Shown: positions 13,868 through 24,315 of the stretch, one piece after another
Numbering within the stretch: the stretch's first letter is position 1
Layout of the letters: each line of letters opens with the position of its first letter
Assembly (NCBI GenBank): GCA_033002965.1
Contig: JAURVB010008361.1
Span: forward strand, 1 to 64,000
Source: Piper betle
Taxonomy: Eukaryota; Streptophyta; Magnoliopsida; Piperales; Piperaceae
Direction of reading: 5' to 3'
Length of the DNA stretch: 64,000 nucleotides
Translations under genes and position numbers: made by a program
The notes under the pieces: model-generated
Databases searched by the model: none
Told to the model about the DNA's origin: nothing
Seen by the model: only the letters and a program-made list of their open reading frames with translations

Positions 13868-13953
13868 TTCAAATGCCAACCTTTCAACAGCCAACTCCAT
13901 TTCATCTTGTTCTTTCAATGCCAACCTTTCAACAGCCAACTCCATTTCCAATC
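13868..13953. repeat. Short tandem duplication (about 44-bp unit)
   Basis: Two nearly identical adjacent copies: each contains gccaacctttcaacagccaa followed by ctccatttc and is preceded by ttctttcaa. No coding role is evident. Confidence 0.85.
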
Positions 13954-13990
13954 TAATAGACCCATTACAACTTTGGTAATGCCGCCCTAA

Positions 13991-14867
13991 CGAGTTTTCA
14001 TTTTTATTATCATCTTCACAATTTTAAACTAAAAGAAGGTTTTTCCCTGGCTGGACTGGCTTATATTCTGATGTTCTGGGTTAAGAAGTGCATTGTGCAC
14101 ACATCCTCGTCGGATCTGACAATCTGACAATTTTTTAATTATAATATAGATGTGCCGAGTTGTATTCTTGGTGATGTTAGTCAAGATTTAAAAGAGTCTT
14201 ATCTTCAAATTAGAGACTGTGTAGGGTTGCATGAATACTATGTGTGTATGGCTTTTGCATTAGGTGTCTCAAATTATTAGCTTATTTTGTATGGTGATAA
14301 CTATTGGGGAAAAAAAAATGGGTTTGAGCACATATTAGATGAATTTGTTGGTTTGATTAAGTGTGTTTTTGTCATGAGGGATTCGAACTCAAATTAATAG
14401 TTTGTTTTTTAAGAGTTTTCCACGAGTTTATCTTTAGGTTAGAAATAATAAATTAATTTACATTAAATCATTTTAAATTTAAAAATTAATAAATTTTTTT
14501 AAAATAATATAATTTATGATGGCTATTAACGAATTTGAGCCTGATTATAGACGGCAGAAACATAGAAGTATTTTTAATTATTTTTAATTTATAAGTTGTA
14601 ACAAAATAAAATATTTTAATTAAAATAAAAATAATGAGAGTGACTAATGCAAACAAAAAATTAATAAACTCCAACTCATGCAAGTGCAAATAAATCTCAA
14701 CCAATTATTATTAGAAATAAAAATAATTAGTTGTGAACCAAAAGACGTGCACGTCGCCATAGACAGCTAGCCGCGCGCTTATCACATCAACTGCGCTCAT
14801 CCACGCGTCGCCGAATATACACCAACGCTTTATCGCCAAAGAAAATAAAGTCTCCAAGTTTTCGTTA
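13991..14867. other. AT-rich intergenic DNA and DUF538-gene promoter region
   Basis: AT-rich sequence to about 14.73 kb, then a sharp rise in GC from about 14740 that continues into the next gene; the last 120 bases are probably promoter and 5' UTR. No other feature is recognised. Confidence 0.5.
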
Positions 14868-15323
14868 ATGCCGAAAATGCCCTCGATGCTCCGCCGCCTC
14901 CTCGCCGCAGCGATCCTCCTCCTCGCCGCCGTCGCCGGCGACGCCGCTCCGGCAACGGCCCACTCCGAGCTCAAGACCAGAGGCTTCCCGGCCGGCCTCC
15001 TCCCGGCCACCGTCCGTGCCTACTTTCTCAACCGCACCTCCGGCGACTTCTCCGTCGAGCTCGGCGGCTCCTGCCGCTTCCTCCTCCCGCCGGACAACTA
15101 CCTCGCCTCCTACTCCCGGAGGATCTCCGGACGGCTCGTCGATGACCGGATTTCCGAGCTCGACGGGATCCGGGTCCGGGCGTTCTTCAAGTGGTGGTCC
15201 ATCACCGGCATCCGGGCTCGGGGCGAGAACTTGGTGTTTGAGGTCGGGGGCATCACGGCCAAGTACCCGGCGAAGAATTTCGATGAGAGCCCGGCCTGCG
15301 AAGGCGGAAAGTCGGATGCTTGA
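14868..15323 (+). CDS. DUF538 family secreted protein
   Basis: A single exon of 151 codons. Residues 1-31 look like a signal peptide: basic start, then LLAAAILLLAAVAGDAAPATA with small residues suited to cleavage. The mature part carries DUF538 hallmarks: GFPAGLLPATVRAYFLN, a short beta-rich domain, CRFLLPP, SGRLVDDRISELDGIRVRAFF, SITGI, FEVGGITAKYPAKNFDESPAC. Known: plants have many DUF538 proteins, several stress-responsive, with no settled biochemical role; a link to pectin or chlorophyll breakdown has been proposed for some. Coding GC is very high while flanking DNA is AT-rich. An alternative start at 14877 would shorten the signal peptide by three residues. After the stop, gag|gtaggg at about 15332 and ttgttacag at about 16947 look like a splice pair, suggesting a 1.6-kb intron in the 3' UTR (inference). 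Confidence 0.85.
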   Translation: MPKMPSMLRRLLAAAILLLAAVAGDAAPATAHSELKTRGFPAGLLPATVRAYFLNRTSGDFSVELGGSCRFLLPPDNYLASYSRRISGRLVDDRISELDGIRVRAFFKWWSITGIRARGENLVFEVGGITAKYPAKNFDESPACEGGKSDA

Positions 15324-17200
15324 CGGGCGTGAGGTAGGGATCGTTTTGATTTGCGCTTCAAATTGAAGTCTTTGTGATTCCTGAGTTGATATTTGTTACA
15401 TATGCTGCAAGTCTTCATGCTAATTTGATGGTTTGTTTGCTCCTTCATGTCTGATTTGTGAAAAACTTAAGAAATTGGGTTTGATTGATGGGAGGGAAAG
15501 ACAGTTAGCTGTAAGACAATTAGGCTTTTGGGGTGATCAAAGACTTTAATTATGAATAGGAGACTAGGTAGGGAAAATTGTTTGATAAAAAAAGAGAGAA
15601 TTCGATGCTGTATAGAGGATAAGAATGATGGCAAAAATTTTGAGGTTTTGACTATGTTCGTTTTTATTGGCTTATAAAGATTTGGCTTTGGAGAAGTTGG
15701 TGAAGAAATAAAGGAATCAAAACTAGTCACTGGACTCTTAGAGAATGAAGATGTCTTGGATTAGCTTTTGTGCAAAATTTTTTGTGTTGTAGTTATCTAG
15801 TATTTCACAGATGAAGCATCACATCTGCTGCAACTACCCATTTAGCTGACTACTAATTGACAAAATATGCCAGTTCTAAAGGTCCATTTTCATTTTCAAT
15901 TTTCTATTGCAGTTTTCCATTTCCATCTTAATTTTGTGTGGGCTCTTGAAACTCACTTTTTGACTGCCATGTATTATATGCTCGATAGTTGTTGTGGTTT
16001 TTTCTTAATGGAAGTGGTTCTGTGCACCAAATTGGGGATGTTTATTGCAATTTTGAGCTCTGCACTCAAGCTTGTTTGATAAATTTGCCATAATAGTTCA
16101 CCATATTGGGTGTTAGAAAATTGAATTATTTCGGTATTTTTTTCCATGGAAAATTAAAATTGAAATGTCAATGTGCTTCATTGCTACCGTCAGTGGACTG
16201 AAGTTAGAACTTGCCCCTTAGGTTTTTCAATGAATATGCGGAGAGTGTTGGAAGGGATTGTGAAAAATAACCAAGTAAAATTATGTTGTGGATCACATCA
16301 CATGAACCTTGAGGGAATTGCATCGCATCATTCAAGGATTGTAGAAATCCAAAGGAGACGAGTAAATGAATGTTCTTAAAATATGATAAAATTTTATTTG
16401 AGTGACTCTAAAAGGAGAAGAATGAGGCTGGAACAAATGCAAATAAAGATGATAACCGATACAAATCTGATAATTATAGAAAGGAAATGTATAAATGAAA
16501 TTTGTGTCAATGAAGGTAGTTAGTTTGGAACTCTATTGGTAGGTTATGATGATGACAATGGCAATGATTATGATGTTTGTTCCTCCTACATGGCAGCCTT
16601 TTCTTTGCGTGGGGGTTAAACTAGTTTTAAAATTAGACCATTAGTTTTTTAGTAATAATAATTGAGCTATTTTGTTTTGTGGGATTTGTATCTAGAGAGA
16701 CGTTGATGAATACGAGATTCTTAATGGCAGGGTTGGTTATACTTTGGAATGAAATTGTGACTGTTAATGTGGCTAGCAAATTTTGGTTATACTTTGAATG
16801 AAACTGTAGTTGTTAATGTGGCTAGCAAATTTGCTAGCCATGTGTGCAGGTTCAAAATGGACTCTTTGTTGCTTCGATGTGCATATTTGTAGTTATCTGG
16901 AAGCTGCATATTACACAAGCTATGAATGGTTCTTTGTTTTGTTACAGGAAGTATTATAGGCTCTCTCTATCGACAGGGTGCTGCTGATAGATGGAAAGTT
17001 TATCCAAGGAATCGTAGGCGCTGCAGTGAATAAGAAACCATTCATCTAAATAATGTGGTTCTGATCAGCTTACTATTGCTTTATCCCTTGTATAAAACGC
17101 CTATTTAGTTGAAGACATTGTAGCTTGTTTTAAATTCTTCAACTCATTATGTGCCGCCTTGGAAGCTAGATTAAATGATATTTTGGAAAGCTCATTTTGA
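15324..17200 (+). other. Probable 3' UTR, with intron, of the DUF538 gene
   Basis: The stop codon is closely followed by a good donor (gag|gtaggg). A good acceptor (ttgttacag) ends at about 16947, after T-rich intron-like sequence. A short exon-like stretch after it (about 16948-17110) has no open frame linked to the upstream protein. No other gene is recognised. An imperfect direct repeat around 16735-16835 contains tgttaatgtggctagcaaat twice. Confidence 0.4.
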
Positions 17201-19081
17201 TGCACATCGTTTAGGATTGTGCTATCGGCATTCATTCATGAGATAAAAAATAAGTGTTGGGTCTAAGCAGATATTTGCTCTGGCAGATTGTCGAGCTGCA
17301 AGGATGGGTGACAAGTCCCTTTCTGAGTGTAAAGGCTTGAAAGGTGAGAGGAGCATAACGGGCCATTGCAGAGCAATGTCTCTTCGATATTGGCTGAGTC
17401 TGAAGCTTAAGAGCCCCAATGATAGATGAAGTTTAATGGTTGTGAACGCTGTGACATTGGTTTTCATTGTCGAGCACTGAGAATCACTTGGGACAAAAAG
17501 GAGGACCTGTTCCAATTCTAAAATGGAAACATTGAACAAATTAGGCTAACATTCAATCCACTTATTTAATTTTCCAGTTTCTTTTAGACTGGATAAAAAT
17601 GTTCAAGGTCTTTTATTTATATAGATATATTATTTATTGAAGGGTAGAAGTTTGAACCAGGATTGAAAAATTCAGGTGTGTATCCAATTTGAGAGTCAAG
17701 ACGGCTGTCGCCGGCATCTGACGGTTTTCTGTCGACGATAGTCGGTCCATGCACAAGCCCGCGGAGTCGGGTAGCTTAAATGGGAATCAAAGGTTCAGTG
17801 ATTAGTCGGAGATGGCGTCCGTAGTTGACTAACCTCCCCAGTTCCGGCCCAGGGCCACGAGGGAAGGACCTTCGCCCCTAAGTTGCTTAATCCATTTTTG
17901 GCTACGAGTTTTGAATAGAAAAATGGATCTTCATTGTTTGATTGCAACGCTAATCTTGATTTGTTCAAAAAATTACGTTGGTGGATGGCTAAATGTTCGG
18001 TTAATTTCTCCCGTTCCATTTTTTTAAACTTTGCTTACCCTCTTTAAAAATAACATAATATAAGTGTAAATTGTAAGTTTTATTGAGAAATTGTCAAGCA
18101 TTGGTTAACAATGCATGAAAAAAAATATTAGCAACATATAAATTTAGTCATTGACTTAAATGAAATGATTATAATTTTTAATAGACACAACATTATCTTA
18201 ATTATTAAGTCATACTCATAATCTAACAGTTTATTTTACTTTTGTTAGTGAGGGGATCAAATATCTGATATCCCTTGGTTCAATCCCAACCCATTTATTT
18301 TAGATCTAAAATAGTTAGATCACTCGAACTTTTTGGATGAAAATATCTAAATGGGATATAAATTTAGGGTAATCTGATCCGTATTTAATCTAAATTGGTG
18401 ATACTTTATAAAATTATATTTTAAAATATTTTAAAAATTATATTTTAAATAATATTTTTATTATTTTTAATCTTTTTATACTACAATTTATATTATTTTA
18501 GGCAATTGGGGCAGATTAGGCTATATACAACGTACTCATGTCAAATTGGCATGTGGTAAATAAAATAGATATAATCTTCAAACCCAAAGGTTAGAATCTT
18601 CGGATTCGAATATAATCATGTCAAATTCATATCCGGCCCAAACCCAACCCTAAGTTTAGCCTACATATAAATAGTAGCAACTACTAGTATTAGACTTTTT
18701 TATGTAATATTATATAATACATCTTTTTAATTTTAGTTATCTCAATGTAGATGTTGAAATGTTACAATAAAAAAAATGTCATTTACCTTGCATCTTAAAT
18801 AGCCCGTAAATAGAAAATATATAAAAATTTGTGTGATATAATTAATATCACATCCTTAATAACTCTACAATAGATTATATTATTATTATAAATAACATGG
18901 ACCATCTATTTATTATTAATTAATATTAATTAATTATTCAAATTACAATCATGTAATATTACCCTGGTGTAGGAGAAAATGTGACAGAAAGGCAAAAAAA
19001 ATTATAAATTAAAGAATGATTAGTATTAGTTAAGCTTGTATTTCTATTAAGTTAACTGTAGCACCCCATTTTTTGGACTGA
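17201..19081. other. Intergenic DNA with an unexplained GC-richer island
   Basis: At 17690-17900 a GC-richer patch sits inside AT-rich DNA; a 74-codon minus-strand frame crosses it (17795-18019). I do not recognise the product. An organelle-derived or transposon origin is possible but I cannot show it. The rest (18.0-19.1 kb) is very AT-rich with no recognisable gene. Confidence 0.4.
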
Positions 19082-19354
19082 AAACCGATCGAACTACGAT
19101 GTTATAATTTAAAAAGCTATTTTTTAGATAATGATCATACAAAATTTATAGAAGAAGATCTTAACTTTCAAAAAGGCTTAAAACATACAATCTTTAATGG
19201 ATTTTATATCATACATTTTGAATCATACTATGAGGGATATTTAGACTTAAAGTTCTTAGCACAAGCATTACAAATTATTGAAGAGATAACACCTCCCCAG
19301 CAATTAAGAGGAAGACTTTACAAATATGATGATCACTTTGAACTACAGATTATG
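19082..19354 (+). pseudogene. Unrecognised coding-like fragment interrupted by a solo LTR
   Basis: A frame without a start codon is open for 91 codons directly up to the LTR insertion site. It includes segments such as LNFQKGLKHTIFNGFYIIHF and GRLYKYDDHFELQ, with a balanced amino-acid composition unlike a random frame in AT-rich DNA. On the far side of the LTR (22277) the same frame continues for four codons to a stop. So the insertion landed close to the C-terminal end of a formerly longer frame. I cannot assign a family; a decayed mobile-element or virus-derived gene is possible. Its 5' part is not visible: a stop lies just upstream in the same frame. Confidence 0.4.
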
Positions 19355-19635
19355 TGTAACACCCCAAATCCGGTTCACACTCGTGAACCGAACCGGTATG
19401 TTACCAGCCCCGGTTAGGTCGGCTAACCCGAACCTAACTCATACGGATCCAATCTCGGCGTCTTAAGATGTAGATACGACTTGTCATGCATGGATAAATT
19501 CATAAAATCCTAACATGATACTACATGGATGACATACAACCAATTTTCACATCATTACAATTACGGTAAAAATCCTGAAATAAAACCGTCAGGGTCTCCC
19601 TAAAAGTGCAATTATGGGCCCACCCTGTCAAAATA

Positions 19636-19670
<35 letters not shown>

Positions 19671-22271
19671 TGCATCCATGATTTCATTCACACAAAATCT
19701 AACATATTATGAATTCATTCTGAAGCTTGGGTCTCAACCCACTACGCTTCCACTGCTCAACTCTGATCATATTTTGCATTCTGTTATCGTGTCTTAGCAT
19801 TTCATTCACATCATATCATCATGCTCAAACATTTAATCATGTCATTCACAATATAATAACATAATAATACAATATTAAACATTCAGAAATCTAACATGTG
19901 TGTGTACAAGACCTCATTGCTCCTCTGTCCAAGCTGGCTCCTCCAACTCGTGATTATTACCTACATATAGTATAAAAACATGTCATTAACAAGTGTTACT
20001 GGTCCGGAAAATAAAATAACTATAACAAGCTAGCTATGAGAGCAAACTCTCATATGAAAGAAAACCATATACTTCCTCAAGAACACTCTGAAGGGCACTA
20101 CTGAGGAGCCACTGGGTTGCAGACCCGGTAGCATCCCGAACTTACTGATCTGCTGCTGGTACTGTGCCGCTCTTGGCACTTCTTTTCAGTACTTCTCATG
20201 AAACTTTATCCTAAGCCCTCTCCTTACCTCCATATTTCTCCTGGCCTTGAGCACGAAGGCCGAGTACTCTCAGGCAGTCGCCTTTAGTACCCTTTGAACC
20301 ACAAGTCTGGACATGCGCTGTACTAAACAGTACCCGTAAACCTCCACGTTCTCCGGGTGTGAGGAACTCAAACGCAGAGTTGTCAGGATCCCTCGGGAAT
20401 GGAACAGTCCGCTGGCACTAATCCAGAGCCCGCTTTGACTGTCACGACATCCTCTGCATGGTACGTGCAGTCGATTTCTCCGTCTCTCGTCTCACTAAAA
20501 ACGCGAAAACTATATATATATATAGGGCTGGGTAGGGATTTATATAATAGGCCCGAAGGCAACTTGTGGTGGATCTTGGTTTCGAAATCATCCTCGAGGG
20601 ATCTCATCCTCGAGGGGTTATTAATCCGGAAAATGTTCGGTTAAATGGCCCGAGTTAAGTGGGATCCGATAAAACGCCACTTAACCCGTCCTGCAGGCAA
20701 TAAATCAAACATACAATAGAAGGAGTAAATCAGAGACGAGTCCTAAACGGACCTGGTAGAAGCTCCAAGCGTGTCATCGCGCCTAGGCGGCGAGCTCCTA
20801 CTCCGTACCTACACATCAAAACTAAATACTAACGCCCACTAACTACATGATGCATCGAAATCAATGAATCACACACAATGCAACCACGAGATCATCCATC
20901 AAAATAACAATCAGATAATTATAAGAGTAAATAATCCTAACTCAAACTATTCATACCATATTTTATTCTGTTCTTCTAAGTTGCATCGTACTAGATTAAC
21001 ATGCTCATACACAATTCATCTCATTAGATCACTTACTTCATTAACTAATAATCTCATCATGCACATCTTTACTTTATTCATGGTCAAGACATTAATCATG
21101 ATAATTAATCAACCCTAGCATGCTATGTTAACAATTATCATCAATTTTAAATAAATCAATCGGAGGTAATTATACCTCACATCGTCGGCAATCGGCGACG
21201 GCTAAGGTTCCGTCGCGCATCTCGGAGCTCAAATTTGGCGCTCATCGGCGTCCGAAGCTCGATTAGGCTCCACTGGGTGAGCCCCGCGGAAGATCCGGTG
21301 AACTCCGGCGAATCCCAGAAATTTCGATTTTCCCGGCGGTTTTCCGGCAGCTGCTTGTGGTTTTCCGGCGACTTCCGGTGGTTTTCCGGCAACAAGCGCC
21401 GGCGGCGTCTACTGGTCGGAAAGGGGTCGTGTTGGGTACCCTCGGAACAGGCTCGGCGATCCCGACTCATCTACGAGGTCAATGCGGCCAACGAAGGTGG
21501 TGGCTCGCCGGAAAACGGCTAAAACAGGGCCGGCGGCGATGGGTCGCTAGATCCGACCGGCCAGGGCGGCAATGGCCTCCGCTCCGGTCGGGGAAGGCCG
21601 CTAGGGGGTCGAGGGTGTCGAGGCGACTACCCGATCATGGCGGCGACGGTCGCCGGCGGCGCGGGCGACGACAGAAGCGCGGCGCGGGCGTGGCGCTTGG
21701 CACGGTGATCCGGCGTCGCAGCGGCCCGATGGGGGCCGGACTTGGTCGGGGCAGCACGACGACGTCGTTGTGGGGCTAGGCGGCGACGATCGACGGCTTT
21801 GGGAAGAAAGAAAGGTGTGGTGGCAAGGTCGTAAATATTACTTGACTCGTCTCTGACTTGAGTCAAAATAATATTTAAGTCGTAAGAAAAATTCTAAAAA
21901 ATATGGGAAAAATCCCATAAAATCAAACAACATAAAAAATCATAATGATATGCTCTAAAACTATCAACCCACCCAAAATGCCCGTAACGTGTCCTAACGC
22001 GATAAACGGCCTAAAACTAATTCTACGATCCATTATATATAAAAATAATAAAAAATGACTGGCATACTCTCATATATCTGATAACTCATTTTGTTCTGCT
22101 GTGTTCATGACGTTATCATCATATACTTGGGTACGCATGACCCTCATAGCTCATACACGCGACTGGCATCGGCTCAGTACACGTGTCCTGAAACTGACTC
22201 AACTCGAAAAAATAACGGTCGACCCGACCGGTTCTGAATATAAAACCCTAACTCAAATCGTGGGTTTTACA
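19355..22271. mobile_element. Solo LTR of a retrotransposon, copy A (2917 bp, target duplication TTATG)
   Basis: The element begins TGTAACACCCC and ends GGGTTTTACA, so its termini are TG...CA with a short inverted repeat. The five bases TTATG flank it on both sides (19350-19354 and 22272-22276), which is the signature of LTR retrotransposon integration. No gag-pol sequence lies inside and no second LTR is adjacent, so recombination between two LTRs presumably removed the interior. It contains a CpG-rich part (about 21180-21780) built of ccggcg/ggcgacgg words. Overlapping open frames there reflect composition. A second copy of the same family is at 40638-43391. The orientation of the original element cannot be fixed from the LTR alone. 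Confidence 0.92.
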
Positions 22272-22276
22272 TTATG

Positions 22277-23580
22277 AACACCCCGCTGTAATTAAGAGGT
22301 TGGATGTTGTGATGTTCTCAAATTCTTATTTTTAGTTCAAGTACTTGGATTTACGTATCTTATTACTTGATGTGTATTGTTTGTATTAACATAAACACCA
22401 GGTCATGGTTACCTATGTCAGACACCCGCCCACAAAAAAATAATTTAAATACACAAAACATCATCAATGTCAGGGATCATATTCTAATATTCGGTCTTCA
22501 CGTAGATCTACATGGGTATAAACTGTACGCTTCTCCATCTACTTTTCTTCAAAACACAAACATCTGTAATCAAATAAGTTTAGCATACCTTTAAATGCTC
22601 CACGCCATGTTCCAAGATCTTAAGGTTTATACCCTACCGACGATGATTATAATGCTCCAAAGTGTAATTGCTTCACAATAATGATATAATAACTTGTGAC
22701 TAAGAGAACACACATGCACAAACAATCATTAGATAGAGTTAATCTAAATCATATATAGCTCATACCCAGGGCACATGCCTGCACAATAATCCGTTCTGAA
22801 TACTTAATACATAGGACTGATAACAATACATCATTACTAAACGCGATCCCCTGCTACGAGCCTTGCGACCGTTCACCTGCGTTGATCATCCCGACTATAC
22901 ACCTATATATATATTAGGAAACCGTTAGTAATCAAATAAGTTGGTCCAAAAATACTTACTCATAATAACAACTGGCAAATAGGTATCTTAACACGCACAT
23001 AATTGTTGTAAAACTTCAAAAAGCTTCACTGGTCAATAAACAAAGATAGCATAATTACTGAGTTATAAGGATGTGAATGATGAGAATAATTTTATATATA
23101 AAAGAAAAACTACAGTTATATGAGAAAATTTAGTATCAGTGACAACTGACATAGTTAATATTAACAAAGATGAAAATTTAGTAATCTATTTAAATTACAT
23201 GAGCGTGTATTGTTATAACTCAAACTAAATTACCTTTGTCATGGAACTAGTTTCGTTAATTATATTTGATACAAGAATATCAGCTATTTCTTATACTAAT
23301 TTTTCTTATTACTCAAATAAGTGGTCAAAATTTTAAAACGGTTAATATTATTACATCAAGAGCCGTTGATATTAAGCTCCCTCCTTAACTTAACAACCAT
23401 CATGTTTTACACTTAATTCATTAAAACGATGTTTTTTTTCTTTATTATTGATTTTTTTAAAGGCAATTCTGTACAGGCAACCCCAACCTACACACAAATA
23501 AAAATCCCCACACCTTCAACCTAACCAATCTTATAATAAATACTAGACTACGGGCCAAGATCTATTTTTCATCAACTTCA
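22277..23580. other. AT-rich intergenic DNA, no gene seen
   Basis: Continuation of the sequence that the solo LTR interrupted, followed by AT-rich DNA with no splice-linked coding frame or RNA gene that I can identify. Confidence 0.5.
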
Positions 23581-23776
23581 CACCACCAACACTTAGCACA
23601 TAGATTTCAAAGTATATATACATATATATTCAAGAGATTTTAAAATCTATATATAAGAAGCGCTTGCAATGGCCTCCCCACCACACCACCAACACTTAGC
23701 GCATATATATATATATATTCAAGAGATTTTAAAATCTATATATAAGAAGCGTGTGCAATGGCCTCCCCACCACACC
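23581..23776. repeat. Tandem duplication, about 100-bp unit
   Basis: Two adjacent copies (23581-23683 and 23684-23776) both run from caccaccaacacttagc through attcaagagattttaaaatc to gcaatggcctccccaccaca. They differ mainly by loss of a short segment within the (ta)n stretch of copy 2. Confidence 0.88.
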
Positions 23777-24315
23777 TAATAAGGCTACACAACCACATTT
23801 ATAACCGCGCGGCCCAATCCGACCATGGGGGAGCGGAGTAACAGTGGTGCCGATAGTGGTTGGGGGAGGGTGACTGGCTACTGGTGTTGAGTAGAGATGG
23901 TGGCAGAAGTCGACTGCGATGATGCGAAAGAGGATATGATAATATATTTTTTAAAATTTTAATAATAAGTAAAAATTTGAGCTCTCCCCATATCGGATAA
24001 TTCAAATTATAAATAAACACAAAAATTCTATTTTACTTAAATATTTTACTATTTATATATATATATATATATTTTTCAACCGGTTTCAAAATATTGGTCC
24101 AAATCGATTGCAAGGAAGCCGCTAGCTTAGCCGCTAAGTTGTCGGCCCCCTTGATTCACGCCCACCGCGTCAACACACCGGACGAACCTTCGAGACTCAC
24201 CCCGCACCGTTCTCCCTCTCCCTTCTTTAAAAGCCCCGACAAAATCCTCGCTTGGATCTATAATACTCTCGTCATTTTTCGATCATTCTGTTTGTGGTTG
24301 GAAGGAGGAAGAAAG

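Noticed and set aside
18262..18300. tRNA-like B box (ggttcaatcccaaccc)
   Set aside because: No matching A box or cloverleaf can be built around it.
21177..21866. Several open frames of 79-140 codons on both strands
   Set aside because: They lie inside the CpG-rich part of solo LTR copy A and are not conserved in copy B.
24094..24315. In-frame N-terminal extension of the SRPP-like protein
   Set aside because: It adds 74 residues not seen in the family; the sequence reads like promoter and 5' UTR, and the ATG at 24316 fits the usual start.
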